44,889 nt of DNA from Rickettsiales bacterium (GCA_031289855.1 JAITOR010000009.1:1-44889), one strand, 5' to 3'; numbered from the stretch's first letter, positions 27,036 through 35,948 are shown. Translations and numbers: made by a program. Notes: generated by a model from the sequence alone, not told the origin.

Positions 27036-28730
27036 TTAATGTTTAAAATCTTCCTTCAATAACATTTGTGAAAAATCCTTTCCCGGTGGCACCATTGGTG
27101 TTATATATTCATCTGCTGTTTTTACATTCAAAACAAATGCTTTTTTTGAATTTAACATGGTTTTTATCGCGTCATCAAGTTTTGATGGTTCACTAATTTC
27201 CAAACTTTCGCAACCAAAAGCCTTTGCCACGGCAGTAAAATCTGTTTGTTTTTCAAAAATAGTTTCACTAAATCGTCCTTCATACATTAATTCTTGCCAT
27301 TGCTTTACATTACCAAGCACTCCATTATTGACAATTACAACCTTCACCGGCAAATCATAATACACGGCAGTTGCTAATTCCTGTATATTCATCATAAAAC
27401 TTCCATCGCCACTAATACAAATAACTTGTGATTTAGGATAAGCCACTTGCACTCCAAGTGCAGCAGGGAGTCCAAATCCCATGGTTCCCAATCCGCCACT
27501 TGAAATAAATTGTCTCGTTCTACTAAATTCATAAAATTGTGCCGTCCACATTTGATGTTGTCCCACATCTGTGGTTATAAAATTATGTGGAATGTCTTTG
27601 GTTAAAGCACTAACTCTTTCAATCAAATATTGTGGTTTAATGATCACATCACTACTAAAATATCGCGGTCTATTTTTTTCTCTCCATTTTTTAATATCAG
27701 CCCACCAATTTGTTAAATCTAACTTTACATCATTATACTTATTAATTTCCTGTAAAATCTGTTTTGCATCTCCTACAATTTCTAAATTAACCGGCACATT
27801 TAAACCCAATATAGCTGGTTCAATATCAATGTGTATTTTTTTTGACTTTTTAGCATATTTATCAAGATTTCCAGTGGCCCTATCCGTCAATCTTGTCCCT
27901 ATAATTACAAGTAAATCGGCATTAAAAATGGCCATATTTGCTTTGTAATTTCCATGCATACCGGCAAGTCCAAGAAAATTCTTATCTTCCACCGGAAAGG
28001 CTCCAAGTCCCATAAAACTTGATACAACTGGTATGTTATTGTTGTTTACAAGTTCTTTTAATTCTGTTACGGCATCTGCAATAATTAAACCTCCACCATA
28101 ATAAATAACTGGATTCTTTGCCTCTTTTAACATTTTTATACTTTCCTTTGCCAAACCCACATAATTTCTTGGTTCCTTTTCTTTAATTCTTATGTTTGTG
28201 GTCTTTGGTGTATATTCTATTTGTTTTGCTTGTGCATCAGAAGTTACAGCAATTACTACGGGACCTGGTTTGCCCTCTTTGGCTATGTAAAATGCTTCTT
28301 TAATAACCTTGCTTATATCTTCGGCACTTTTTACCAAATAATTATATTTCGTAATACTTCTTGTAATGCCTGTAATATTCACCTCTTGAAAAGTATCAGT
28401 TCCAAGCAAAGTAGATTTTACTTGACCTGAAATTATAACAACTGGAACAGAATCCAAAAATGCATCAGCAATTCCGGTTATAGCATTTGTAATGCCAGGT
28501 CCAGATGTAAATACAGCCACTCCAACCTTGCCAGTTGCTCTGGCATAGCCTTCTGCTGCATGAATTGCTGCCTGTTCATGCCTTGTTAAATAATGCTTTA
28601 TTTTGTCTTTGTTCTTATACAATTCGTCGTAAAAATGTATAATACTACCACCGGGATATCCAAAAATCTCATTTACCCCTTGTTCCAGTAAACTATCTAT
28701 TATTATCTGCGAACCAGTTTTCACAACCAT
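27036..28730 (-). CDS. ilvB: acetolactate synthase, large (catalytic) subunit
   Basis: Thiamine-diphosphate enzyme condensing two pyruvates to acetolactate (or pyruvate and 2-oxobutyrate) for valine, leucine and isoleucine synthesis. The 564 residues cover all three domains: the N-terminal pyrimidine domain with FGYPGGSIIHFYDEL and the catalytic Glu in TRHEQAAIHAAEGYARAT, the central FAD-type domain, and the C-terminal domain with the ThDP/Mg motif GDGSFMMNIQELATA and DLPVKVVIVNNGVLGNVKQW. No regulatory subunit gene (ilvN) and no other ilv gene is adjacent. A catabolic acetolactate synthase (AlsS) is possible, but the sequence reads as the anabolic type. Confidence 0.93.
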   Translation of the reverse strand: MVVKTGSQIIIDSLLEQGVNEIFGYPGGSIIHFYDELYKNKDKIKHYLTRHEQAAIHAAEGYARATGKVGVAVFTSGPGITNAITGIADAFLDSVPVVIISGQVKSTLLGTDTFQEVNITGITRSITKYNYLVKSAEDISKVIKEAFYIAKEGKPGPVVIAVTSDAQAKQIEYTPKTTNIRIKEKEPRNYVGLAKESIKMLKEAKNPVIYYGGGLIIADAVTELKELVNNNNIPVVSSFMGLGAFPVEDKNFLGLAGMHGNYKANMAIFNADLLVIIGTRLTDRATGNLDKYAKKSKKIHIDIEPAILGLNVPVNLEIVGDAKQILQEINKYNDVKLDLTNWWADIKKWREKNRPRYFSSDVIIKPQYLIERVSALTKDIPHNFITTDVGQHQMWTAQFYEFSRTRQFISSGGLGTMGFGLPAALGVQVAYPKSQVICISGDGSFMMNIQELATAVYYDLPVKVVIVNNGVLGNVKQWQELMYEGRFSETIFEKQTDFTAVAKAFGCESLEISEPSKLDDAIKTMLNSKKAFVLNVKTADEYITPMVPPGKDFSQMLLKEDFKH

Positions 28731-28757
28731 ACAAACCTTATCGATATATATGGATAT

Positions 28758-28785
28758 ATTGTAAGAAATAAATAATATTTGTCAA
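28758..28785 (-). promoter_or_regulatory. promoter of ilvB
   Basis: Minus strand: TTGACA (28785-28780), 16 bases, TACAAT (28763-28758). The leader to ATG 28730 is only about 21 bases, too short for an attenuator. Confidence 0.65.
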
Positions 28786-28793
28786 TTAAATAA

Positions 28794-29969
28794 TTATTCA
28801 CTCCTAATTGCTTCCAATGGTCTTATGTTTGCTGCTTTCAACGATGGATATACACCTCCAATAATTCCAATGCCTACAATGGAAAAAAAACTCAATAATG
28901 CTATGCCACCATCAATTTGTATTAAATTTCCATTTGGTGAAAATGGCAAAAATGATGCAATGGCAATTTCTGATAACCCGGCAAATAAATATGAAAAAGT
29001 AATTCCAACTATTCCAGCAATAGCACATAAAGCCGTAGTTTCAATCAAAATCATCAAAAATACATCTTTTGGCATTGCACCTATACTTTTTAAAATTCCA
29101 ATTTCCTGATATCTTTCAAAAACTGACATCAATACTGTATTTAACACGCCAAACATGGCTATTAGAAAGGCAATAAACACTATTGACAACACAATAACTT
29201 TCGCACTTGATACGAGTCCCATGATAGTATTTTTAACCTGTGCCATAGATACAACCTGTACATCTGGCAATGTATATAACTTTTCCTCAAAAACATCTTG
29301 CACCACATCTTTTTTTAATCTAATGCCAAGCATCGTTATTTTTCCAGCCTTATCAAAAAGATTTTGAGCCGTTTTTAATGGTAAATATATCATTCCATCG
29401 TCCTGTGTTCCGCTCCTTTGTAGCACACCAACCACTTCATATTCATCGTTATTTATAAGCATAATGTCCCCAACTTCTCTTTGTTCCAATTCGGCCACTT
29501 CAAAACCCATAACCACTTGTTTTTTTTCATTGCTATCAAACCAATTTCCCTGTTTAAATTTAATGTATGGTTTCATTTCAGGATAAGTGACAAAGTCAAT
29601 TCCAAGATAAATCGTGGTTCCACCATTTTCTCCTTTATTTACATCAAATTCAGCGTGCATTAACATTGGAGTTGTTTTTTCCACTTCTGCATCATCATTT
29701 AAACCTGCCACCAAACTTTCCTCCAAATATCGAAGTCCAGTTCCACCTTTTAACATCAAGGTTGCAGCTTCATATGGGCAACCTTTCGCAGTGAGGGCAA
29801 TTTGAAAACCCATATTGTCAATATCATTGTTTAATGATTTTTCATAGCCGTTATTAAAACCGAGTAAAGTTACCAACACCCAAGTTGACAAAGCAATTCC
29901 AAGTATCGTAAAAATACTTCTAACTTTTCGTCTCAACAAATTTTTATAGGCAATATTAAATATATTCAT
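28794..29969 (-). CDS. FtsX-family ABC transporter permease (MacB/LolC-like)
   Basis: Inner-membrane permease of the MacB/FtsX class. An N-terminal membrane helix begins at NIFNIAYKNLLRRKVRSIFT and runs to about residue 40. A MacB-like periplasmic core domain (about 45-240) is followed by three C-terminal helices, with VFERYQEIGILKSIGAMPKD and the end SLKAANIRPLEAIRS typical of the family. At 391 residues it matches stand-alone permeases, which need a separate ATPase; none is adjacent. It could serve lipoprotein release, macrolide or peptide export, or envelope maintenance; the sequence does not choose. A consensus promoter places the transcript start at the ATG. Confidence 0.9.
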   Translation of the reverse strand: MNIFNIAYKNLLRRKVRSIFTILGIALSTWVLVTLLGFNNGYEKSLNNDIDNMGFQIALTAKGCPYEAATLMLKGGTGLRYLEESLVAGLNDDAEVEKTTPMLMHAEFDVNKGENGGTTIYLGIDFVTYPEMKPYIKFKQGNWFDSNEKKQVVMGFEVAELEQREVGDIMLINNDEYEVVGVLQRSGTQDDGMIYLPLKTAQNLFDKAGKITMLGIRLKKDVVQDVFEEKLYTLPDVQVVSMAQVKNTIMGLVSSAKVIVLSIVFIAFLIAMFGVLNTVLMSVFERYQEIGILKSIGAMPKDVFLMILIETTALCAIAGIVGITFSYLFAGLSEIAIASFLPFSPNGNLIQIDGGIALLSFFSIVGIGIIGGVYPSLKAANIRPLEAIRSE

Positions 29970-29975
29970 AAGTTA

Positions 29976-30004
29976 TTTATACGAGTAAAATTTATATTTG
30001 TCAA
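29976..30004 (-). promoter_or_regulatory. promoter of the permease gene (leaderless type)
   Basis: Minus strand: TTGACA (30004-29999), 17 bases, TATAAA (29981-29976), six bases, ATG at 29969. The family N-terminus leaves no alternative downstream start, so this is the clearest leaderless case. Confidence 0.75.
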
Positions 30005-30049
30005 TTATTTTATTTTACTTTTGTACTTCCCTTTCTTTCATTTTTGCAT

Positions 30050-30055
30050 TATAAT
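30050..30055 (+). promoter_or_regulatory. -10 box of the DUF3168 gene
   Basis: Perfect TATAAT six bases before ATG 30062; no good -35 at standard spacing. It supports ATG 30062 as a leaderless start, since the in-frame TTG at 30044 would lie upstream of the transcript. Confidence 0.5.
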
Positions 30056-30061
30056 GCAAAT

Positions 30062-30418
30062 ATGACAGATATACAAAAAACTATTTATGATATTTTAATC
30101 GAGCAAAATTCAGGTAATTTTATACAACTTAGTGGTATTTTTTCTTGCACTCCTGCAAATACAAATTTCCCACATATGGTGGTTGCTATAAAGGAAATGA
30201 AAGATATTTCAAATTTTACGGAAAGAATTTCCTCTTGCATTTTGGAAATAAAAATTTACTCCGAAGCCAATAGTAGGATTTTTATGCTAAGTATAATACA
30301 GGAAATTGAAAATTTGTTAAATATTGAGATTTTTAAAAGTATCAAAGAAATTTCAGTTAACATTGACAATGATGGAGGTATTTTATGTGGAAAAATTATT
30401 TACAATATCATAAATTAA
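30062..30418 (+). CDS. DUF3168-like protein (GTA/phage tail terminator type)
   Basis: Protein of 118 residues resembling the DUF3168 family, which includes tail-terminator proteins of phages and of the alphaproteobacterial gene transfer agent (orfg8 of Rhodobacter GTA, from memory). Matching elements are the N-terminal helix IQKTIYDILIEQ, an extended segment TPANTNFPHMVVAIKE in place of the usual PYVVLGE, the beta strand SSCILEIKIYSEANSR, a helix SIIQEIENLLN and the final strand GGILCGKIIYNI. No other phage or GTA gene is adjacent, in line with the scattered GTA remnants of Rickettsiales. It lies just upstream of smpB. The family call is from motif shape, not a search. Confidence 0.6.
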   Translation: MTDIQKTIYDILIEQNSGNFIQLSGIFSCTPANTNFPHMVVAIKEMKDISNFTERISSCILEIKIYSEANSRIFMLSIIQEIENLLNIEIFKSIKEISVNIDNDGGILCGKIIYNIIN

Positions 30419-30493
30419 AAGGTTCTTAAAATTTCAATTTATGTTATTTTGTTTTTATATTGCTTTTTAAAATAAAAGAATTATCTTACGGAC

Positions 30494-30952
30494 ATGGGAA
30501 TTGTAGCACAAAATAGAAAGGCAAGATATGAATATGAAATATTGCAAGAATATGAGGCAGGCATTGTGTTAGTTGGAACGGAAATTAAGTCGTTAAAACA
30601 GGGCAGAGCGAATATACAAGAAGGTTATATCTCCATAGATAAAAGCGATGAGGCGTGGGCCTATAACTTAAATATACCGCCTTATAATCAAAGTTCCAAG
30701 TATCTTAATCATGATCCCACGAGAAAAAGAAAATTACTTTTAACAAAAAAGGAGATAAATAAACTATTGGGAAGCGTAAAAGAAAAAGGTCTCACAATAA
30801 TACCCCTGGTATTATACATAAATGACAAAGGCTATGCAAAGATAAAAATTGCACTTGCAAAGGGTAAAAAATTATATGACAAAAGAGAAAGTATCAAAAA
30901 AAAAGATATTGAAAGAGAAGTTCGTTATTTGGCGAAAAAGGGGAAAGTATGA
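30494..30952 (+). CDS. smpB: SsrA-binding protein SmpB
   Basis: Binds tmRNA and delivers it to stalled ribosomes for trans-translation. The 152 residues are of normal length and carry the family marks: IVAQNRKARYEYEI, YEAGIVLVGTEIKSLKQGRANIQEGY without gaps, NLNIPPYNQSSKYLNHDPTR, RKRKLLLTKKEI and the basic C-terminal tail KKLYDKRESIKKKD. The stop overlaps the next ATG by four bases (ATGA at 30949-30952). The tmRNA gene ssrA is not seen in the window. Confidence 0.96.
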   Translation: MGIVAQNRKARYEYEILQEYEAGIVLVGTEIKSLKQGRANIQEGYISIDKSDEAWAYNLNIPPYNQSSKYLNHDPTRKRKLLLTKKEINKLLGSVKEKGLTIIPLVLYINDKGYAKIKIALAKGKKLYDKRESIKKKDIEREVRYLAKKGKV

Positions 30953-31260
30953 CACCAAAAGAAGATGAACTGATATATGAACAAATTTCGCAATATCAAG
31001 ATATTGCAGAGGAAATGAAAACGGAAATTGAGGACAGCGAAGATATAGACTTAAAATCAAAACAAGAAATTTTGTTTCCAATGATAGATGAAATCACTAA
31101 ATTTGCCAACAAATTAGTTATAGAATATATCAAATATTTAAAAGATAAAAAAAATAAAGAAAATGCCGAAATTTTAACAGACGATTTGGAATTGATGATT
31201 GAAAAAATAGATATTTTTAAAGATAGAGTATGTGAAATATACGAATTAAACAATAAATAA
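30949..31260 (+). CDS. hypothetical helical protein coupled to smpB
   Basis: Unrecognised 103-residue acidic protein, predicted almost entirely helical (for example YEQISQYQDIAEEMKTEIED and EIYELNNK at the end). No signal peptide or membrane segment. Its ATG overlaps the smpB stop as ATGA, so it is translated from the smpB mRNA. It ends one base before the convergent DUF4422 gene. The position suggests a housekeeping or RNA-related role but no motif supports this. Confidence 0.7.
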   Translation: MTPKEDELIYEQISQYQDIAEEMKTEIEDSEDIDLKSKQEILFPMIDEITKFANKLVIEYIKYLKDKKNKENAEILTDDLELMIEKIDIFKDRVCEIYELNNK

Positions 31261-31261
31261 A

Positions 31262-32056
31262 TCAATTATTTATAATTATCGTGGTTTTTACATTTGCTTC
31301 ATCTTTTATTTTTTTATCAAAAAATACACCATTCAATGTTTCAATTATAGGAGTAAAATCATCATTATCTCCTTCAATTTCTTTTTCCATTTCAAATAAA
31401 ATTGGAAAAATCCATTCACAATATTCAAAAAATATTTCTTTTTTCATAATGTTTGTATTACTATTTGCATAACTTTCCCCTTGTTTTATAAAATTCAATA
31501 TCTCTGGATGTGTTTTTTTTATAACTCTCTTCACATAATTAAAGTTTTTCAAAGTTACTTTTATTTTTTCCGCCACCACCATATCATGATTTATGGCATC
31601 ATTTGTAACATCCAAATCAATAAACTTATTATGTTGGAAAAATCCAATATAAGGAGGATTGCCAATTTCATTATAATGTTTCCATGTCCAATATACAATT
31701 GTCATTTCTCCAAATTTTTTATTCATTATGGAAATATTATCGCCTGTATTGTCTCCAATCATATTTTTTTCCAACCAATCATTTTGTTTTATGGCTCTGC
31801 CGACATGTATTGGTGTTAAAAATGGATGTTGCCACAAAGTATATGGTTTATCATAAGATACGAATATTTTTAAATTTGGATATATGGTTCTATCGCCTCT
31901 TTTGGTGTATTTTTTCCATTTATTTATCAAAATCTTTTGCTGTAAAATTGAATTTTCTTCCTTCATGGAGTTAACTCTTTGTCTTGCAAAATAATTTTCA
32001 TTTATTTCCAAAATAGTACAAAGTAAAATAATAATTGGTATAATAATTTTTTTCAT
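31262..32056 (-). CDS. DUF4422 glycosyltransferase-like protein, copy 1
   Basis: Member of the DUF4422 family, usually found in capsule or LPS clusters and regarded as glycosyltransferases. Of 264 residues, about 5-20 are hydrophobic (IIIPIIILLCTILEI), a signal anchor. The domain begins KIFVSYDKPYTLWQHPFLTP and continues with GDNTGDNISIMNKKFGEMT, YWTWKHY, YIGFFQHNKFI and MKKEIFFEYCEWIFPILFEM. It is a close tandem copy of the gene at 32058, one base apart, and they form one transcript. A membrane anchor on a nucleotide-sugar enzyme is unusual. Confidence 0.85.
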   Translation of the reverse strand: MKKIIIPIIILLCTILEINENYFARQRVNSMKEENSILQQKILINKWKKYTKRGDRTIYPNLKIFVSYDKPYTLWQHPFLTPIHVGRAIKQNDWLEKNMIGDNTGDNISIMNKKFGEMTIVYWTWKHYNEIGNPPYIGFFQHNKFIDLDVTNDAINHDMVVAEKIKVTLKNFNYVKRVIKKTHPEILNFIKQGESYANSNTNIMKKEIFFEYCEWIFPILFEMEKEIEGDNDDFTPIIETLNGVFFDKKIKDEANVKTTIIINN

Positions 32057-32057
32057 T

Positions 32058-33020
32058 TTAAAGAAACGGAGTTATTAATAATGTGGTAGTTGTTTTGACT
32101 TTTGCACCTTCTTTTATCTTTCGGTCAAAAAACATACCGTGCAATAACTCTGTTATATAAGCAATATCTCTAAGATCTCTTTTTTCTATATCAATCTTTA
32201 ATAATTCTCTTTCCAACTCAAATAAAATTGGAAAAATCCATTCACAATATTCAAAAAATACTTCTTTTTTCATAATATTTATATTACCTAATAGATAAAG
32301 ATTGTTTTGTTTTATCATTTCCAAGTAATCTTCAAATTGTTCGGGATATACTTTTTTTATAACATTTTCAATATATTGAAAATAATCAAGTTTTTGTAAT
32401 ACTGGGCTATTTTTATAGGTAGTTTTAACATCAAAACCTTCTCTTGTGGGAAATTTTTTTGGAATCACCATATCATAATTTGTGGCCTCATTTACCACAT
32501 CCAATTCAATGAGTTTTCCGTATTGAAAAAAACCAACATGTGAAGGATTTCCAATTTCCTCATAATGTTTCCATACCCAAAATACACCAGTCATTTCCCC
32601 AAATTCCCTATTCAATAGGGAGATATTTTTACCAATATTGTCAGCAATTTTAATGTTATCCTTCAGCCATTTAAGTTGTATAGCAGTATTTTTTCCTTTG
32701 CTGCTTGATGTATTATATTCCCTATCAGCAACGGCCTTACCAAGATGTATGGGTATTAAATATGGATGTTGCCATAAAGTGTAAGGTTTGTGGTAGGATA
32801 CAAAAATTTTAATATTTTTATTATGGTTTTTTAATTCTTCATCGGTCAAATTTCTCCATTTATCGAGCAAAATTACATTTTTTAACCTTTCATTATAATA
32901 GTCTGATTTCATTTCTTCAAATTTAAATACAGACTTTTTATTTCTATAGATATCAAAAAAAGCAAAAATAATAACAAAAGAAATAATTATAATGGATAAA
33001 TTTTTTTTTAAAAAGTTCAT
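32058..33020 (-). CDS. DUF4422 glycosyltransferase-like protein, copy 2
   Basis: Paralogue of the downstream gene, 320 residues. An N-terminal hydrophobic segment (SIIIISFVIIFAFFDIY, about 9-25) acts as an anchor. The domain runs from KIFVSYHKPYTLWQHPYLIP through NIGKNISLLNREFGEMTGVF, WVWKHYEEIGNPSHVGFFQY and MKKEVFFEYCEWIFPILFEL. It differs from copy 1 mainly by inserts of about 12 residues before the NIGKN motif and about 25 after residue 190. First gene of the pair; the ATG at 33020 fits a leaderless promoter. Probably adds a sugar to a surface glycan; donor and acceptor unknown. Confidence 0.85.
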   Translation of the reverse strand: MNFLKKNLSIIIISFVIIFAFFDIYRNKKSVFKFEEMKSDYYNERLKNVILLDKWRNLTDEELKNHNKNIKIFVSYHKPYTLWQHPYLIPIHLGKAVADREYNTSSSKGKNTAIQLKWLKDNIKIADNIGKNISLLNREFGEMTGVFWVWKHYEEIGNPSHVGFFQYGKLIELDVVNEATNYDMVIPKKFPTREGFDVKTTYKNSPVLQKLDYFQYIENVIKKVYPEQFEDYLEMIKQNNLYLLGNINIMKKEVFFEYCEWIFPILFELERELLKIDIEKRDLRDIAYITELLHGMFFDRKIKEGAKVKTTTTLLITPFL

Positions 33021-33027
33021 ACTATTG

Positions 33028-33055
33028 ATAGTATGGAGTAAAAAATATTTTTCAA
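33028..33055 (-). promoter_or_regulatory. promoter of the DUF4422 pair (leaderless type)
   Basis: Minus strand: TTGAAA (33055-33050), 16 bases, TACTAT (33033-33028), seven bases to ATG 33020. Confidence 0.6.
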
Positions 33056-33117
33056 ATAAATAAATTGTTTTTTATATTTTATATTATAAACTAAATTCAT
33101 ACTAAAAAGTATTTTTT

Positions 33118-34650
33118 ATGAATAAATTTTTAAAAGCAGTATTTGAGACATCGTTTGGAACATTTATGTCAAGAATAAGTGGTTATTTACGGGATATTTT
33201 TATTGCAAAATATATAGGTAGTGGACTTTATTCTGATGTATTTTTTATGGCATTTAAAATTCCTAATTTTTTTAGAAAAATAACAGCAGAAGGTGCCTTG
33301 TCGTCAGCTTTTGTGCCAATATTTGTCAATGGATTGACTATGCATGGACAAAAAAAAATGTTTGCTTTTGCGAGAAATATTTTTTCAATTTTATTTTATT
33401 CTTTAATTGTTTTTACTATATTTGCTGAAATTTTTATGCCACAACTCATGACGTTATTTGCTCCAGGTTATGATGGAGAAAAAATGCAATTTGTAATTTT
33501 ATTGACAAAAATAACATTTCCATATTTAATTTTTATATCTCTTGTGGCACTGATGTCAGGAATTTTGAATAGTTATAATAAATTTCTTGTAACTTCTTTA
33601 TGTCCTGTGATACTCAATTTAAGCCTAATTTTCTTTGCTGTTGTGTCAAAAAATTTAAGTCAAGGAAAGATAGTCTTATTTTTGTCATTTGGAGTGCTTT
33701 TTTCTGGTCTATTTCAATTGCTTTACATGATATTTTTTGTGGTAAAAATGAAACTCCTATTATTTCCTGTAATTCCACATTGGAGCACTCAAACTAAACA
33801 ATTTTTTGGCAAATTTTGGCATACTTTTTTGGCCAGTGGTATAGTTCAAATAAATTCCTTCATCAGTTCGGTGGTTGCAACTCTTATACCTGGTGCCGTA
33901 TCAATGCTTTATTATAGTGACAGAGTAACGCAATTTCCATTATCATTAATTGGAACCACAATTGGAGTAAGTATTTTACCGCATTTATCAAAGGCACTTG
34001 GAAAGAGTGGTGATAATGCAGAAGCCCAACAATTGCAGGAAAGTTCATTTTTTTTGTCATTATTTTTTGGACTTCCATCGGCAATAGGATTATATATGTT
34101 GGCACAACCAATAGTTGCCTTGCTTTTTGAACGTGGGCAATTTACTACAATTGACACTGTAAATGTTGCAACTATTATTCAAATTTATTCACTATCTGTT
34201 CCATTTTATATATTTTCAAAAATATTGAATGCAATTTTTTATGCAAAAAAAGATACAAAAACACCGATGAGAATTTCACTAATAAATTTAATGATAAACG
34301 TTATTTTAAGTGTATTGTTAGTGCGAGATTATGAAACAAATGGAATTGCATTTGCAGGAGTTGTAGCGACCATCATATCAACAATTTTATTGTTTTATGC
34401 GTTGTGTAGGGATAGTTTATTTTTAATGACGGAGCAATTTAAACTTAAAGTTTTGAAAACAATTTATGCATCAATAATAATGGGTGTAACAATACTTTGC
34501 ATAAGAATTGCAATAGAAAAATTGTTGTGGGGTGATATTTGGCAACTTTTAATTGCAGGTGGAATGGGTGGGTGTATGTTTTTATTTTTATCGCAGGCAA
34601 TGGGAATTGTAAATTTATTTGAATTGGTCGATTTATTTAGGAGGAAATAA
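33118..34650 (+). CDS. murJ: lipid II flippase MurJ
   Basis: Flips lipid-linked peptidoglycan precursor across the inner membrane (MviN/MurJ, MOP superfamily). At 510 residues it has normal length, with about 14 membrane segments. The N-terminal signature FGTFMSRISGYLRDIFIAKYIG and FKIPNFFRKITAEGALSSAFVPIF are diagnostic, and LIGTTIGVSILPHLSKALG and LLFERGQFT are also conserved. Together with the NlpC/P60 hydrolase it implies that the cell makes peptidoglycan. It stands alone between divergent DUF4422 genes and a convergent operon. Confidence 0.96.
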   Translation: MNKFLKAVFETSFGTFMSRISGYLRDIFIAKYIGSGLYSDVFFMAFKIPNFFRKITAEGALSSAFVPIFVNGLTMHGQKKMFAFARNIFSILFYSLIVFTIFAEIFMPQLMTLFAPGYDGEKMQFVILLTKITFPYLIFISLVALMSGILNSYNKFLVTSLCPVILNLSLIFFAVVSKNLSQGKIVLFLSFGVLFSGLFQLLYMIFFVVKMKLLLFPVIPHWSTQTKQFFGKFWHTFLASGIVQINSFISSVVATLIPGAVSMLYYSDRVTQFPLSLIGTTIGVSILPHLSKALGKSGDNAEAQQLQESSFFLSLFFGLPSAIGLYMLAQPIVALLFERGQFTTIDTVNVATIIQIYSLSVPFYIFSKILNAIFYAKKDTKTPMRISLINLMINVILSVLLVRDYETNGIAFAGVVATIISTILLFYALCRDSLFLMTEQFKLKVLKTIYASIIMGVTILCIRIAIEKLLWGDIWQLLIAGGMGGCMFLFLSQAMGIVNLFELVDLFRRK

Positions 34651-35176
34651 TTATTGTTCCATCCTTTTTAACACCTTTTCTATTGTTCCAATGGTTCTTA
34701 TGGTAAAATTATGTTTTAATGAATTTTTTGACAAGATTTTTGTAAAATGTGTTTCAAATGCATTCTTTTTTTTAATGTTCCAATAAAATATATTATTCAC
34801 CATGGTTCCAATTTCATTTTCAATGTGTGGAATTTTATTAAATTCCTCCATCAAAATTTTGCCAAATTCTTCATTTGTTATGAAAATTTGAATATAAAAA
34901 TCTTTTTTATTTTCAAAAGGATTATTATTGTAAATATTTTCTATATCTTGTTTTTTTAAAGTCCACATATCTATATCGTAATCATAAAACTCTTTGAGTT
35001 TTTGTTTTATGATTTCATTTATATTTTTTTTTATTGCTTTCAAATATTATATTACCAGTTGTTAACACAGAAACAACACTCTCCAATCCCAAATTTTTAA
35101 ATATTTCACATACATCTGGCATTCTTATAAATTCTTTGCGAAAATTTACCTGTTTAATAAAAGTTGTATACAACAT
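34651..35176 (-). pseudogene. DUF1697 family gene, frameshifted at an A9 tract
   Basis: Two overlapping frames together make one DUF1697 protein. The N-terminal part starts at ATG 35176, overlapping the mlaF stop (TAATG), and reads MLYTTFIKQVNFRKEF, MPDVCEIFKNLGLESV and TTGNIIFES before meeting TGA at about 35015. The C-terminal part (34651-35043, other frame) continues INEIIKQKLKEFYDYD, NNPFENKKDFYIQIFIT and ends TIRTIGTIEKVLKRM, as expected for the family's C-terminus. The switch falls in nine A on the coding strand (35032-35024). Removing one base gives a single frame of 174 residues, the usual family size. It may be a real mutation, a slippage-controlled gene or a sequencing error. Function of the family unknown. 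Confidence 0.75.
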
Positions 35177-35946
35177 TAATACAACCTAATGGGGCCTTCT
35201 GCTTGCCCGTTTATAAATTGTTTTAAGTAGGGGTCATCGCTTTTTTCCATTTCTTTTACTCCTCCATACCAAATAATTTTGCCTCCATATAATAATGCAA
35301 TTTTATCAGCAATTTTCTTTGCTGATGCCATGTCGTGAGTAATTGTAATTGTGGTTGCTTTTACCTGCTTTGATGTTTTTATAATTAAATTATTGATGAC
35401 ATCGGACATTATAGGGTCAAGTCCGGTGGTGGGTTCATCAAAGAAAATAATTTCAGGATTAGTGCAGATTGTTCTTGCCAAACTAACTCTTTTTTGCATT
35501 CCGCCCGATAATTCACTTGGATACAAATCAGCCACATGTTCACCAAGTCCCACAATTTTTAATTTTTCAATTGCAATATTTTTTGCTTCATCTTTTTTGA
35601 CTTTTTTATTTAATAATCTAAATGCCACATTTTCCCATATTTTCAAAGAATCAAACAGCGCTCCACCTTGAAATAAATAGCCAAATTTGTCCATTAATTT
35701 ATCTTTTTCTTGCCAACTCATATGGTTTATACTCTGTCCATCCACTATAATATCTCCGTCATCGGCTTCCAATAAGGTGCAAATTGTTTTGATTAAAACT
35801 GACTTACCTGTGCCACTTCCGCCGAGTATTACCAATGATTCTTTTTCTTTTACTTCTAAATTTACACCCCTCAAAATATCTTTTTTGCCAAAAGATTTGT
35901 ATAAATTGCTAATTTTAATTTTTGTTTTCGTTGTTTCTTTTTTCAT
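35176..35946 (-). CDS. mlaF: MlaF-type ABC transporter ATPase
   Basis: ATP-binding subunit of the Mla (maintenance of outer-membrane lipid asymmetry) or Ttg2-type phospholipid transporter. Of 256 residues, Walker A is GGSGTGKS (about 42-49), then the Q-loop YLFQGGALFDSL, signature LSGGMQKRV, Walker B IIFFDEPTTGLDP and H-loop THD. The Mla-specific end KQFINGQAEGPI supports MlaF over other ABC ATPases. The permease (mlaE) and MCE protein (mlaD) are not adjacent. It is the middle gene of a PPC-mlaF-DUF1697 unit, two bases after the PPC gene. Confidence 0.9.
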   Translation of the reverse strand: MKKETTKTKIKISNLYKSFGKKDILRGVNLEVKEKESLVILGGSGTGKSVLIKTICTLLEADDGDIIVDGQSINHMSWQEKDKLMDKFGYLFQGGALFDSLKIWENVAFRLLNKKVKKDEAKNIAIEKLKIVGLGEHVADLYPSELSGGMQKRVSLARTICTNPEIIFFDEPTTGLDPIMSDVINNLIIKTSKQVKATTITITHDMASAKKIADKIALLYGGKIIWYGGVKEMEKSDDPYLKQFINGQAEGPIRLY

Positions 35947-35948
35947 GT

